DNA of 64,000 nt from Rhizobium sp. R634 (GCF_002211305.1 NZ_LOKW01000026.1:248001-312000); one strand, 5' to 3'. Shown: positions 8,372 to 19,526, counted from the first letter of the stretch. A program made the numbers and translations. The notes: generated by a model not told the origin, from the sequence alone.

Positions 8372-9697
8372 GTGAACAGCGGACATCAGCACCGGGTATT
8401 CGGCAAGCGGGCGCAGGAACACATCCTCATTCTGGCGAGCGGCGACAAGGTCCGCCACATGACGGTCAAGCCCTGGATGGGGGCGCTGGCCTTCTGCTTC
8501 GTCGGGGTCTTTTCGATCGGCTATCTCCTGGCGACCTCCTATCTCGTGCTGCGCGACGACCTGATCGGCGCAACCATGGCCCGCCAGGCCCGTATGCAGC
8601 ACGATTATGAAGACCGCATCGCCGCCCTTCGCGCCCAGGTCGACCGCATCACCTCCCGCCAGCTTCTCGACCAGCAGGTGGTGGAAGACAAGGTGGACAA
8701 ACTGATGGAGCAGCAGATGGCGCTCACCTCGCGCCACGGCAAGCTCGACAACCTGCTCGACCGCGCTGAAAGCTCGGGCCTGACGGATAAGGACGTCGCC
8801 CCATCCGCGCCGTCTTCGCCCGTCCAGTCCTATGCCCCCGCCATCAAGGACAAACGCGCTTCGCTTGACCGCGGCGGCATCGAGGCGATCGAGAAGCAAC
8901 TGGCAAGCGGCGCACCGGCCGACGCCACGCCCGACAATACGACGCTTGCCTACGTGCCGGCCACCGAGACTGTGGGGGATCGCGCCGACCGCGTCTTCTC
9001 CAAAGTGACGCTGTCGCTGAAGGATGTCGAACAGGATCAGCGCAACCGCGTCGAGCAGCTGACGAGCGACGCCGGCACTGCCGCAAATGCCATCGAGGGC
9101 GTGCTGACCCGCTTCAAGATCCCGGTTCCGGAAGAAGCCGCCGCCAAGCGGGACGACGATGACAGCGCTGTCGGCGGCCCCTATATCGAGCCGGAGAGCA
9201 ATGACGACTTCAACAATTCGTTGGCCGCTCTCGATGGCGCCCTGACAAGGCTCGAAGCCGTGCGCAGCACGGCCGAATCCCTGCCCTTCCGCAATCCCGC
9301 CATCGGCAAGGAAGTGACCAGCCCCTTCGGCAACCGGCGCGATCCCTTCCTCGGCCGCCTGGCGCTTCATTCCGGCGTCGATTTCCGCTTTTCCCCGGGC
9401 GAAAAGATCCGTCCGACGGCACCCGGCAAGGTGATCTCCGCCGGCTGGACCGGCGGTTACGGCAACATGGTCGAGATCGACCACGGCAACGGCATATCGA
9501 CGCGCTATGGGCATATGTCCGAGGTGCTGGTCAAGGTCGGCGAGACGGTCGACCGCAGCGATGTCATCGGCCTTGCCGGCAGCACCGGCCGTTCGACCGG
9601 CACGCATCTGCATTATGAAGTGCGCCAGAATGGCCGTGCTGTCGATCCAGTATATTTCATGAATGCCGGCCTCAAACTCGCCACCTATATCAAGTAA
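8372..9697 (+). CDS. Periplasmic M23 (LytM-type) metallopeptidase
   Basis: About 441 residues. One N-terminal membrane segment (bases ~8475-8540) is followed by an alpha-helical, probably coiled-coil region, a linker, and a C-terminal LytM domain. Zinc ligands appear intact: HSGVD, then GHM and HLHYEV, so it is probably an active peptidoglycan endopeptidase rather than a degenerate activator. GTG at 8372 is preferred because GGGAGA lies 6 bases upstream; a frame extension to GTG 8324 lacks this. Role in cell-wall remodelling or division is inferred from the family. Confidence 0.85.
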   Translation: MNSGHQHRVFGKRAQEHILILASGDKVRHMTVKPWMGALAFCFVGVFSIGYLLATSYLVLRDDLIGATMARQARMQHDYEDRIAALRAQVDRITSRQLLDQQVVEDKVDKLMEQQMALTSRHGKLDNLLDRAESSGLTDKDVAPSAPSSPVQSYAPAIKDKRASLDRGGIEAIEKQLASGAPADATPDNTTLAYVPATETVGDRADRVFSKVTLSLKDVEQDQRNRVEQLTSDAGTAANAIEGVLTRFKIPVPEEAAAKRDDDDSAVGGPYIEPESNDDFNNSLAALDGALTRLEAVRSTAESLPFRNPAIGKEVTSPFGNRRDPFLGRLALHSGVDFRFSPGEKIRPTAPGKVISAGWTGGYGNMVEIDHGNGISTRYGHMSEVLVKVGETVDRSDVIGLAGSTGRSTGTHLHYEVRQNGRAVDPVYFMNAGLKLATYIK

Positions 9698-9854
9698 TAC
9701 CCGCCTGGTAACCAAAGCTTCACTCTGCACGGGGTGCGGCCTCTCTATTTCTTGACTTGCCGGCCATTCAGGGCTATGTCGCGCTGCATTGCGGCATGCA
9801 ATCCCGCCGACTCGTTCAGAGTTCGGCCGAACCGGAACGGAAACAGTTTTCCCT

Positions 9855-11354
<1,500 letters not shown>

Positions 11355-11362
11355 CAACAGCC

Positions 11363-11785
11363 ATGGGCAGGCCCGGTGTCGATTTCCCGGGCCTCGGCGT
11401 CGGTCTGGTGATTATCAGAGACGACAGGATACTTCTCTACAAACGCGTGAACGCGCCTGAAGCCGGCTATTGGAACATCGTCGGCGGCAAGGTCGATCAC
11501 ATGGAGCCGGCTGAAAAGGCCGCTCGTCGCGAGGCGGAAGAAGAAACCGGCCTGACGATCGGCCGGATCGAGCGCATCGGCATGACCGAACAGATCATCG
11601 ATGCTGACCGCCAGCACTGGATTTCCATCCTTTATCTCGCTCGCGACATCGAAGGCGAGCCGCAATTGACCGAGCCGGAGAAGCTTTCGGATTTCGGCTG
11701 GTTTCCGCTGAGCGATTTGCCCGAGCCGCTGTCCGCCTTCACCAAGGCGGCGATATCGGCCCTACCCTCAGCTGAACGCGCCTAG
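11363..11785 (+). CDS. NUDIX hydrolase
   Basis: 140 residues. The Nudix box is complete: G-x5-E-x7-REAEEETGL (bases ~11485-11555), so pyrophosphohydrolase activity on a nucleoside diphosphate derivative is expected. Substrate is unknown; the size and opening resemble the MutT/ADP-ribose pyrophosphatase group. It sits 8 bases behind the helicase gene and has no strong ribosome site of its own, so coupled translation is likely. Its last four bases overlap the 3' end of the convergent TfoX-like gene. Confidence 0.88.
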   Translation: MGRPGVDFPGLGVGLVIIRDDRILLYKRVNAPEAGYWNIVGGKVDHMEPAEKAARREAEEETGLTIGRIERIGMTEQIIDADRQHWISILYLARDIEGEPQLTEPEKLSDFGWFPLSDLPEPLSAFTKAAISALPSAERA

Positions 11786-12102
11786 CTATCGGCGCGAAGC
11801 GACGCCTCGTAGGCCAGCTGCACCCATTTCGCCATCAGATCGGGATCGTCATAGGCCTCTTCGGGGATCGACCAGTAGGGCATTTTCACTGGCTTACCCT
11901 TCTTGCCCTCGTAGGTCCATTGCGTGGCGCCGGCGGCGGCAAATTCCGGGGCACTCTTCTCGTCTGCCTTCAGCAGCATCTCGTCGCGCACTTCGAGCGC
12001 GATGATGCGCCCGAGATGATAGATGCCCTTGCCGCCGAACATGCGCTTGATCGTGACCGGCCCGAGCCCCTGAAACATTTCCTCGATCCCGGCACTGTCC
12101 AT
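11782..12102 (-). CDS. TfoX N-terminal domain protein
   Basis: 106 residues matching the TfoX/Sxy N-terminal domain, with the typical opening (MFGGKGIY) and YWSIPEE near the C-terminus. It lacks the C-terminal TfoX half found in gamma-proteobacterial competence regulators, so a competence role should not be assumed. GAGAGGG precedes the ATG. The gene overlaps the convergent NUDIX gene tail-to-tail by 4 bases. Confidence 0.85.
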   Translation of the reverse strand: MDSAGIEEMFQGLGPVTIKRMFGGKGIYHLGRIIALEVRDEMLLKADEKSAPEFAAAGATQWTYEGKKGKPVKMPYWSIPEEAYDDPDLMAKWVQLAYEASLRADS

Positions 12103-12134
12103 TCTATACCCTCTCGAAAATCAGTCTACGCCGA

Positions 12135-12629
12135 TCACAGCGTGTGATAGTCCCGGTTCATGTAAATGAGCGCCGGATGCTTCTCGCTGAAGCGGACGGC
12201 CGCGACTTCGCCGAAGATGACATTGTGCGTCGGCATTTCCTTGATGTCGGTCACCCGGCAGTCGAAGGCGGCAAGCGCATCGGCAAGGACCGGTGCGCCG
12301 GTGACGAGCGTGTCGAAACGGGCACTGGTGAAACGGTCGTCTTCGGCAAGCGCCGTGCGTCCGGAAAACGCATCGGCGACGCCCTGGTGATGGGCGCCGA
12401 GCGTGTTGAGCACGAAGATGCCGCTGCGAAAAAAGATCTCGTTCTTCGGATTGGTATTATTGAGGCAGATCAGCACGGAGGCCGGATTGTCCGAGACCGA
12501 GCAGGCGGCGGTGATGGTGACGCCCCGGCGCATGCCTTCCATCGCCGTCGTCACGAGCTGCACATGGCCGGCATAACGGCTCATGGCATCCCGATAAAGG
12601 CCGGGGTCGATATGCTGCCTGTTCAACAC
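12135..12629 (-). CDS. Flavin reductase family protein (HpaC/RutF-like)
   Basis: 164 residues from GTG 12629, which has GGAG 6 bases upstream. The conserved core is visible: DAMSRYAGHVQLVTT, ITAACSVSDNPASVLICLN, and FVLNTL. Such proteins use NAD(P)H to reduce FMN/FAD, often for a two-component monooxygenase. No oxygenase gene is nearby, so the partner is unknown. An in-frame ATG at 12743 would add 38 residues of unconserved sequence. The same frame stays open to 14153, but that part is antisense to the next gene and is not coding. Confidence 0.85.
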   Translation of the reverse strand: MLNRQHIDPGLYRDAMSRYAGHVQLVTTAMEGMRRGVTITAACSVSDNPASVLICLNNTNPKNEIFFRSGIFVLNTLGAHHQGVADAFSGRTALAEDDRFTSARFDTLVTGAPVLADALAAFDCRVTDIKEMPTHNVIFGEVAAVRFSEKHPALIYMNRDYHTL

Positions 12630-12881
12630 CTGCTTCTCCGTGCGCTCTTCTGCCGACTGCATACAATTACACAGCAGTGCAAAGTGCTGCAGCGTCCTTT
12701 GCGTCACCGAAAGGACGCCCTGCGCTGCAGTTCGACTTTCCATCGCGCCAATATGGCGAGCATGGGTTACCTTTTCTACAATAGGACCGGTGAAAAGCAT
12801 GGAGTTACGCTTGTTTTTCTTTGACGATCGCGGCCTTGCGGATAAAAGGGCATGGACGATGGCTAGGGATCTCCGCCTTTC

Positions 12882-13964
12882 ATGATCAACCTGCGTGGCA
12901 TAGCAGCCTTTCTGACGCTGCTGGTAGCGGCGGCGCAAGGCCATGCGGCCGGCGTGACGATAGGCGTCGTCGCGCCTCAGGGCGGACCGCTTACCCTGCT
13001 CGGTGCACAGATCGCCGCCGGCGCCGGTTTCGAGATCCAGCAATCCGGAAATACCCTCGTCGCCATCAACGAACCCTGCGAGGACAATAGCGGTGCAGCG
13101 GTTGCCGATGCGCTGGTCAATGCCAAGGTGCAGGTTGCTGTCGGCTTTCTCTGCAGCGAAACGCTGGAAGGCGCGCTGCCGAAGCTGAAGGACGCCAATA
13201 TTCCGGCCATCACCGTCTCCGTGCGCTCCCGCATCCTGATGGAGGATGCGCTGAAGAACGGCTGGCCGCTCTTCCGCCTCGCGCCCGCCGACGGCGCAGA
13301 AGCTGAGAAGATCATTGAGGTGATCCTGAAGGACTGGGCGGCCGATCCGATCGCGCTCATCGAGGACGGCACCATCCATGGCCGCGAGTTGACGGAAGCG
13401 GTGCGCAACGCGCTGGAGCAGAACGGCCTGAAGCCTGTCTTCACCGATACATATCGCCCGGGCCAGGAGCAGCAGATCGCTCTTGTCCGCCGCCTGAAAC
13501 GGGCCGGCGCCACCAGGGTCTTCGTCGGCGGCGACCGCAACGACATCTCCGTCATCGCTCGGGACGCCAAGGCCGAGAACATCCCGCTCTCCATTCTCGG
13601 TGGTGACGCCATGCGCGCCGCCAACCAGCCGCTGCCCCTTGCCGACGGCGTGCGCGCCGTCACGCTGCCGGAATATGCGGCACTGCCGGAAGGCGCGGCC
13701 GCGGCCGAGGCCCTGCGTGCCAAAGGCGTCGAACCCGAAGGTTACGTCCTGCCGTCGCTGGCGGCCGCCCTCATTGCCGGCCAGGCGGCGGAAGCCGCCG
13801 CTGCCGCCGGCAAGCCGCTGCAGGAGACGCTTATCGGCACGACATTCCAGACGCCGGTCGGCGCCATCGGCTTCACCGGCGCGCATGAGCTTTCGCACAA
13901 TCCCTACCGACTGCTCGAATGGCGAGGCAGCGGCTTTTTTCCACCTGCCGCGCCGACGCAATAA
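12882..13964 (+). CDS. Periplasmic ligand-binding protein, branched-chain amino acid ABC type
   Basis: 360 residues with a cleavable signal peptide (hydrophobic residues ~5-22 ending in GHAAG) and a two-lobed type I periplasmic binding fold (LivK/Leu-Ile-Val family): TIGVVAPQGGPLTLLG at the N-terminus and VGFLCSETLEGALP in the first lobe. No permease or ATPase genes adjoin it, so it either serves a transporter encoded elsewhere or has a different role; an ABC substrate is not predictable. It is divergent from the flavin reductase gene. Confidence 0.82.
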   Translation: MINLRGIAAFLTLLVAAAQGHAAGVTIGVVAPQGGPLTLLGAQIAAGAGFEIQQSGNTLVAINEPCEDNSGAAVADALVNAKVQVAVGFLCSETLEGALPKLKDANIPAITVSVRSRILMEDALKNGWPLFRLAPADGAEAEKIIEVILKDWAADPIALIEDGTIHGRELTEAVRNALEQNGLKPVFTDTYRPGQEQQIALVRRLKRAGATRVFVGGDRNDISVIARDAKAENIPLSILGGDAMRAANQPLPLADGVRAVTLPEYAALPEGAAAAEALRAKGVEPEGYVLPSLAAALIAGQAAEAAAAAGKPLQETLIGTTFQTPVGAIGFTGAHELSHNPYRLLEWRGSGFFPPAAPTQ

Positions 13965-14027
13965 GCGCGCCGCGAGCCCTGAATTCGGGCGCCGCGGTTC
14001 TGGCGCCCTCCTACGGAGTGAGACCTG

Positions 14028-14705
14028 ATGACGCTGCCCATTCGTATTGCCCCCTCGATCCTCGCGGCGGATTTCGCCAGGCTCGGCGAGGAGGTGCGCG
14101 ACGTGACGGCCGCCGGCGCCGATTGGATCCATCTTGACGTCATGGACGGCCATTTCGTGCCGAACATCTCCTTCGGCCCCGATGTCATCAAGTCGCTGCG
14201 CCCCTATACATCAGCTACTTTCGACTGCCATCTGATGATTGCGCCGGTCGACGACTATCTCGAAGCTTTCGCCAAGGCAGGCTGTGACCGCATCACCGTT
14301 CATGCCGAATCCGGACCGCATCTGCACCGTTCGCTGCAGACCGTCCGCAATCTCGGCAAGAAAGTCGGGGTGACGATCAATCCGGCGACCCCGCTCAGTG
14401 CCATCGAAAACGTGCTCGACGATGTCGACCTCATCCTCATCATGTCGGTCAATCCCGGCTTCGGCGGACAGAAATTCATTCCGGCGATGACGGCCAAGAT
14501 CGCCGCCGCGAAGTCACTGATCGGTGATCGTCCGATCGAACTCGAGGTCGATGGCGGCGTCACGGTGGAAACGGCGCCGGCAATCGCACGGGCCGGCGCC
14601 AACGTTCTCGTTGCCGGGTCGGCGATTTTCAAGGGCGATACGGTTGAGGATTATCGCAACACCGTCGCCGGTCTGCGTCAGGCAGCCGAAGGGGCACGAG
14701 CATGA
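14028..14705 (+). CDS. rpe: Ribulose-phosphate 3-epimerase
   Basis: 225 residues. Interconverts ribulose 5-phosphate and xylulose 5-phosphate in the pentose phosphate pathway (TIM barrel, metal-dependent). Signatures: IAPSILAADFARL, HLDVMDGHFVPN with the catalytic Asp, MSVNPGFGGQKF, and EVDGGV with the second catalytic Asp. Its stop overlaps the ATG of the DUF2259 gene by 4 bases. Confidence 0.96.
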   Translation: MTLPIRIAPSILAADFARLGEEVRDVTAAGADWIHLDVMDGHFVPNISFGPDVIKSLRPYTSATFDCHLMIAPVDDYLEAFAKAGCDRITVHAESGPHLHRSLQTVRNLGKKVGVTINPATPLSAIENVLDDVDLILIMSVNPGFGGQKFIPAMTAKIAAAKSLIGDRPIELEVDGGVTVETAPAIARAGANVLVAGSAIFKGDTVEDYRNTVAGLRQAAEGARA

Positions 14706-15427
14706 AGAAGGGTCTGATCTTCGGCGGCATGCTTGCCGCCGCGCTTGCCGGCCTGCCCGGCACATCACTTGCCGGAGACATCGCCAGCATCCAGCCGATC
14801 GGCTTTTCCGCCGACGGCAAGGTCTTCGCATTTCAGGAATTCGGCATCGAGGAGGGTGCCAACACCCCCTACTCCAACACCTACTTCATCGATACCGAAA
14901 ACGGTCAGTATCTTGAGGGCACGCCCTTCCGCACTGAGCTTACCGAAAAGGACGCCAATCTTTCCAAGGCGCGGCGGCAGAATCTCACGGCGGCGCGCAG
15001 CCAGATGGATAAGTACGATCTGCTGACCAATCCCGGCCTGATTGCCGCCTTCAATCCGCCGACCGAGCTCGGCTCTCCCTCGAAGACGCTGCGCTACACC
15101 ACGCTCGCCGCCGACGGCCCGCCGAAATCGCCCTACACGCTTTCGCTCGCCGAAATGCCGGTGCCGACGCCGAAGGATTGCGCCGCGATCGACAAGCGCG
15201 TCATCGGTTTCAGCCTGCAGATGATCGAAAAGGAGGGCGCTCCGAACCGCCAGGCGGCGCGCCAGGCAACGGCAGTTCCGGCCGAGCGGGCATGTTCGGT
15301 GGAATACCGGATCGGCGGCGCGATGGTTTATCAGCCGGAAGGCGGAAACCAGGTTCACGTCGCCCTCGTCCTGGCCTTCGATGCGGAGAGGAACGGACGC
15401 TGGATCGCCGTCCCGGTTCATCCCTGA
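14702..15427 (+). CDS. DUF2259 predicted secreted protein
   Basis: 241 residues with a clear signal peptide (MKKGLIFGGMLAAALAGLPG, likely cleaved after SLAG). The rest matches DUF2259, a family of predicted periplasmic proteins of unknown function with a typical FSADGKVFAFQEFG region. It overlaps rpe by ATGA and is therefore probably co-translated with it. No catalytic motif is visible. Confidence 0.85.
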   Translation: MKKGLIFGGMLAAALAGLPGTSLAGDIASIQPIGFSADGKVFAFQEFGIEEGANTPYSNTYFIDTENGQYLEGTPFRTELTEKDANLSKARRQNLTAARSQMDKYDLLTNPGLIAAFNPPTELGSPSKTLRYTTLAADGPPKSPYTLSLAEMPVPTPKDCAAIDKRVIGFSLQMIEKEGAPNRQAARQATAVPAERACSVEYRIGGAMVYQPEGGNQVHVALVLAFDAERNGRWIAVPVHP

Positions 15428-15441
15428 GCGTGGATGGAGGA

Positions 15442-15939
15442 ATGGATAGCCGGGGGAACCGCCTGCGGGCCGCAAAGCCGCCCTACTCCGATCTGATAGC
15501 CGGCGCATTGCTGTGGGGCACGCAGATGCTGGCTTCATCCATGCTCGGCCTCTATCTCCGCAACGGCCTGCAGACGAGCCGGCTTGCCGAGGTCGCCACA
15601 CTCTATTTTCTTGGCGGACTGCTCTCCTGGCCCTTCGCACTGCCGGTCGCCCGGTTCTTTGCCTATGACAGGCCGCCGGAAGCCCGGTTCGCCGCCTTCT
15701 TCGTCACGCTGACGGCGGCAACGGTCCTGATGACCGCCTTCCTCTTCGCCATGGAATACCGGTTCTTCTATTCGCGCTGGCACGCGCCTTTCGGCAGCAT
15801 CGTCTGGGCCTTCCAGTTCGTTTTCACCAGCATCAGCGCCGTCTACCAGTTCCTGGTGATCGGCCTGCGCCTCTTTCTGCCGCTCGGCCTGGTCTGTCTT
15901 GTCGCCAGCAGCTATCATCTTGCCAAACGCATGCGTTGA
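15442..15939 (+). CDS. Small integral membrane protein, unknown function
   Basis: 165 residues with about four hydrophobic segments (residues ~15-35, 48-68, 80-102, 125-158). I do not recognise the family. The start is uncertain: ATG 15442 has GGAGGA directly against it, while GTG 15430 is in frame upstream; either gives the same membrane core. It follows the DUF2259 gene by 14 bases and is probably the last gene of the rpe run. An intergenic repeat-like stretch separates it from purB. Confidence 0.6.
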   Translation: MDSRGNRLRAAKPPYSDLIAGALLWGTQMLASSMLGLYLRNGLQTSRLAEVATLYFLGGLLSWPFALPVARFFAYDRPPEARFAAFFVTLTAATVLMTAFLFAMEYRFFYSRWHAPFGSIVWAFQFVFTSISAVYQFLVIGLRLFLPLGLVCLVASSYHLAKRMR

Positions 15940-15969
15940 GATTGCCGCCCGTCTTTGCTACAGGGGCGC

Positions 15970-16040
15970 TGAAGCAGTTCTCGGAAAAAGTGCCCACCGG
16001 TATTCCGTCCTGAATTGCGTGAAAACGAAACGCTCAAATC
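15970..16040. repeat. Degenerate rhizobial intergenic repeat
   Basis: The run TTCTCGGAAAAAGTGCC...GGTATTCCG followed by GAATTGCGTGAAAACGAAA resembles a repeat module often seen between Rhizobium genes. No second copy lies in the window, so the call rests on pattern memory alone. Confidence 0.4.
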
Positions 16041-16063
16041 TCTTGAAGTGAAGGCAGCCGCCC

Positions 16064-17371
16064 ATGATCCCGCGTTATTCCCGGCCCGAAATGGTCGCCA
16101 TCTGGTCTCCCGAAACCAAGTTCCGCATCTGGTTCGAGATCGAGGCGCATGCCTGCGACGCGCTGGCCGAGCTCGGCGTCATCCCGAAATCGGCGGCCAG
16201 GACCATCTGGGAAAAAGGCGGAGCCGCCACCTTCGACGTTGCCCGCATCGACGAGATCGAGGCCGTCACCAAGCATGACGTGATCGCCTTCCTCACCCAT
16301 CTCGCCGAAATCGTCGGCCCGGATGCGCGCTTCGTCCACCAGGGCATGACCTCGTCAGACGTGCTCGACACCTGCTTCAACGTTCAGTTGGTGCGCGCCA
16401 CCGATATCCTGATTGCCGATCTCGACCGGCTGCTGGCGGCGCTGAAAACCCGCGCCTTCGAACACAAGGACACCGTCACCATCGGCCGTTCGCACGGCAT
16501 CCACGCCGAGCCCACCACCTTCGGCGTCAAGCTGGCGCTCGCCTATGCCGAATTCGAGCGCTGCCGCCAGCGCCTCGTCGCCGCCCGCGAGGAAGTCGCG
16601 ACCTGCGCCATCTCGGGCGCCGTCGGCACCTTCGCCAACATCGATCCCCGCGTCGAGGAACATGTCGCCGAAGCCCTCGGCCTGAAGGCCGAGCCGGTCT
16701 CGACCCAGGTCATCCCGCGCGACCGCCACGCCATGTATTTCGCCACCCTCGGCGTCGTCGCCTCGTCGATCGAGCGCCTCGCCACCGAGATCCGCCACCT
16801 GCAGCGCACCGAAGTTCTGGAAGCGGAGGAATATTTCTCCCCCGGCCAGAAGGGCTCCTCGGCCATGCCCCACAAGCGCAACCCGGTGCTGACCGAAAAC
16901 CTGACCGGCCTCGCCCGCATGGTCCGCTCTTACGCCATGCCGGCCATGGAAAACGTCGCCCTCTGGCACGAGCGCGATATCTCCCACTCCTCCGTCGAAC
17001 GCATGATCGGCCCCGACGCCACCGTCACCCTCGACTTCGCCTTGTCGCGCCTGGCCGGCGTCATCGAAAAACTGCTGGTCTATCCTGAGAACATGGAGAA
17101 GAACCTCAACAAATTCCGCGGCCTCGTCCACTCCCAGCGCGTCCTGCTGGCGCTGACCCAGGCCGGCACCTCCCGCGAGGACGCCTACCGGCTGGTACAG
17201 CGCAACGCCATGAAGGTCTGGGAACAGGGCAAGGACTTTTTGGAAGAGCTGTTGGCGGATGCGGAGGTCCGCGCTGCGCTATCCGAGGAGGATATTCGCG
17301 AGAAGTTCGACCTCGGCTATCATACCAAGCACGTTGATACGATTTTCCGGCGGGTGTTTGGGGCGGCGTGA
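16064..17371 (+). CDS. purB: Adenylosuccinate lyase
   Basis: 435 residues. Splits SAICAR to AICAR and adenylosuccinate to AMP, both releasing fumarate, in the cytoplasm. Fumarase/aspartase superfamily signatures are clear: TSSDVLDT, the GRSHGIHAEPTTFG region with catalytic His, and the flexible loop GSSAMPHKRNP with catalytic Ser. Length matches bacterial PurB. It stands 4.8 kb upstream of purC rather than in one operon with it. Confidence 0.97.
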   Translation: MIPRYSRPEMVAIWSPETKFRIWFEIEAHACDALAELGVIPKSAARTIWEKGGAATFDVARIDEIEAVTKHDVIAFLTHLAEIVGPDARFVHQGMTSSDVLDTCFNVQLVRATDILIADLDRLLAALKTRAFEHKDTVTIGRSHGIHAEPTTFGVKLALAYAEFERCRQRLVAAREEVATCAISGAVGTFANIDPRVEEHVAEALGLKAEPVSTQVIPRDRHAMYFATLGVVASSIERLATEIRHLQRTEVLEAEEYFSPGQKGSSAMPHKRNPVLTENLTGLARMVRSYAMPAMENVALWHERDISHSSVERMIGPDATVTLDFALSRLAGVIEKLLVYPENMEKNLNKFRGLVHSQRVLLALTQAGTSREDAYRLVQRNAMKVWEQGKDFLEELLADAEVRAALSEEDIREKFDLGYHTKHVDTIFRRVFGAA

Positions 17372-17428
17372 GCCGACAAAATCGCCGCCCGTGGGCGCCG
17401 TCATTCTTGGCGGCGCAACACGGACCGT

Positions 17429-17887
17429 TTATGTCTGCCTTGCCGCTTTGGCAGCAGCTGGCCGTTTCCTCGCCTCCTTCTTTTTCGGCGTCTCCATTTT
17501 CTCCACCTTCCTCGTCCTGCAAGCCTCCGTCCCCGCCCTGCCCTCGGCCGCCTTGGCCACCAGCTGGTCGAGACGTTTCAGCTCCTCTTCGTCGAGATGT
17601 TCGATGCCGATAAAGCGGTTTTCGGCGTGGCTCGTCAGGATGATTTCGTTGAGCTTCGCCTGGATCGCCCTGGTGTCGCGCGTTTGCGCGTTCTGCAGCA
17701 CGAAGACCATCAGGAAGGTGATGATCGTCGTGCCGGTATTGATGATCAGCTGCCAGGTTTCGGAATAGCCGAAGACGGGGCCGAGCAGAGCCCAAATGAT
17801 GACGACCGTCAGCGCCAGTATGAATATGATGGGCTTGCCAGCCCATTCCGATATTTTGGTCGCGAAGCGGGCGAACAAATGCTTCAT
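17429..17887 (-). CDS. Low-affinity iron permease family protein
   Basis: 152 residues with two membrane helices (roughly residues 17-37 and 45-68), then a soluble helical part (QTRDTRAIQAKLNEII) and a Lys/Arg/Ala-rich tail. This matches the bacterial low-affinity iron permease family (PF04120), whose transport function in bacteria is poorly established. ATG 17887 has GAGGTG 5 bases upstream; an in-frame start at 17923 is less supported. Convergent with purB. Confidence 0.8.
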   Translation of the reverse strand: MKHLFARFATKISEWAGKPIIFILALTVVIIWALLGPVFGYSETWQLIINTGTTIITFLMVFVLQNAQTRDTRAIQAKLNEIILTSHAENRFIGIEHLDEEELKRLDQLVAKAAEGRAGTEACRTRKVEKMETPKKKEARKRPAAAKAARQT

Positions 17888-17996
17888 CGTCACCTCTGAA
17901 ATCCTTCCTCGGAGTCTGTTCAAAAACGCCGAGGAAGGTTCGAAGGTTCCCGCTCAGGAGGTCAGATCGGACGGAAGTCCGGGAGGCCGGCTGCGA

Positions 17997-18800
17997 TTAC
18001 ATGGCCTCGCGCGCAATCAGCTTGCGATAAAGATGCCAGGTCGCATGGCCGAGGATCGGGATGACGACCGCAAGCCCGGCAAAGACCGGGATCGTGCCGA
18101 TGACGAGGAGTGCTGCGACGATGAGACCCCAGAGCAGCACCGGCACCGGATTGGCGATCGTTGCGCGGATCGAGGTCACGACGGCGGCAACCGCCCCGAC
18201 ATCGCGGTCGAGCAGAATCGGAAAGGTGATGACCGATATTGCCAGCACGACAAGCGCGAAGACGAAGCCGATGAGATTGCCCCAGATGATCAACTGCATG
18301 CCCTGAGGCGTGCCGAAGACCTGGCGGGTGAAATCCGTCATGGTGCGCGGGAAGACATCGCCAAGTAGGCCGGTATAGAGCGTCTGCGCCGTTACCAGCC
18401 AGACGACGAAGAGGCCAAAGAGCATCAATCCGACTGCGGCGATCGACGGCAAAGCCGGCGAATGGCGCACCTCCAGCGCATGCGTCCAGGATGTGTCGAG
18501 ACCCTCTTCGCGCCGGCGGCTGATCTCATAGAGGCCGATCGCCGCGATCGGGCCGATCAGCACGAAACCGGACATCAGCGGAAAGACCATCGGCAGAAGG
18601 TTGGCGCCGGAGGTCCACAGCGTCAGGAAGACACCGGCGATCGGATACATCAGGCACAGGAACACGTAATGGGAAGGCTTCTCGCTGAAATCATCCAGCC
18701 CGCGCTTAAGCGCATCGAAGACGTCGGCGATGCTGATGCGATTGACCACGGGCCGCGCGATGTTTTCGCTGGCACCCGTCATGACATGAAATGCCGCCAT
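17997..18800 (-). CDS. DUF2189 integral membrane protein
   Basis: 267 residues with about six hydrophobic segments and the DUF2189 opening (VNRISIADVFDALKRGLDDF). The family has no assigned function. ATG 18800 is preceded by GAGGAGGAG, a strong ribosome site that settles the start against an upstream in-frame ATG at 18959. Same strand as the iron permease family gene 109 bases downstream; possibly one transcript. Confidence 0.85.
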   Translation of the reverse strand: MAAFHVMTGASENIARPVVNRISIADVFDALKRGLDDFSEKPSHYVFLCLMYPIAGVFLTLWTSGANLLPMVFPLMSGFVLIGPIAAIGLYEISRRREEGLDTSWTHALEVRHSPALPSIAAVGLMLFGLFVVWLVTAQTLYTGLLGDVFPRTMTDFTRQVFGTPQGMQLIIWGNLIGFVFALVVLAISVITFPILLDRDVGAVAAVVTSIRATIANPVPVLLWGLIVAALLVIGTIPVFAGLAVVIPILGHATWHLYRKLIAREAM

Positions 18801-18971
18801 GGCTTTCTCCTCCTCAGCCGAGATTGGTCGACGGGGAAAGCATCGGCGATAAGCCGATACGAAACCCGCAACCGGCACTTGACTTATATAGCAAGTTTTA
18901 GCGCCCGTGTCGCTCTCTCCCTTGCATCGCCTCTTGACATCTCCGCCACGCCTTCTCACATCGGCGGCACT

Positions 18972-19526
18972 ATGAAAGCCTCAGACGCAGATATTCTCAT
19001 CATCCCCGGCTATACCAATTCAGGCCCCGGCCATTGGCAGAGCCGTTGGGAGGCAAAGCTCAGCACGGCGCGGCGCGTCGAACAGGCCGAATGGACGAAG
19101 CCGGTCCGCGAAGACTGGATTGCCCGCATCGCCGAGGAAGTGAATGCTTCCACACGCCCTGTCGTCCTCGTCGCCCATTCGCTCGGCGTTCCCTCGGCGA
19201 TCCATGCCATCCCGCATTTCCGCAAGCGGGTGGCGGGCGCCTTCCTCGTCGCCCCGCCCGATGTCGCCAATCCCGAGATCCGTCCGAAACACCTGATGAC
19301 CTTCGGCCCTTATCCGCGCGATCCGCTGCCCTTCCCATCGATCACGGTGGCAAGCCGCAACGATCCGTTCGGCAGCTACGACCATGCCGACGATATCGCC
19401 AACACGTGGGGGTCTTTCCTCGTCGATGCCGGCGAGGCCGGCCATATCAACGCCGATTCCGGTCATGGCCCCTGGCCCGAAGGCACCATGGTCTTTGCCC
19501 AGTTCCTCAGCCGGCTCTCCGCCTGA
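18972..19526 (+). CDS. RBBP9/YdeN-type alpha/beta hydrolase
   Basis: 184 residues of the small serine hydrolase family RBBP9/YdeN. Opening motif ILIIPGYTNSGPGHWQ is typical; nucleophile Ser in AHSLG, acid Asp in ASRNDPFG, and His in EAGHIN complete the triad. Substrate is unknown. Divergent from the DUF2189 gene; the ATG at 18972 has only a weak purine tract before it. Confidence 0.87.
   Translation: MKASDADILIIPGYTNSGPGHWQSRWEAKLSTARRVEQAEWTKPVREDWIARIAEEVNASTRPVVLVAHSLGVPSAIHAIPHFRKRVAGAFLVAPPDVANPEIRPKHLMTFGPYPRDPLPFPSITVASRNDPFGSYDHADDIANTWGSFLVDAGEAGHINADSGHGPWPEGTMVFAQFLSRLSA

Noticed and set aside
12630..14153. Upstream extension of the flavin reductase frame
   Set aside because: Runs antisense to the binding-protein gene; the conserved enzyme begins at the GTG at 12629 with its own ribosome site.
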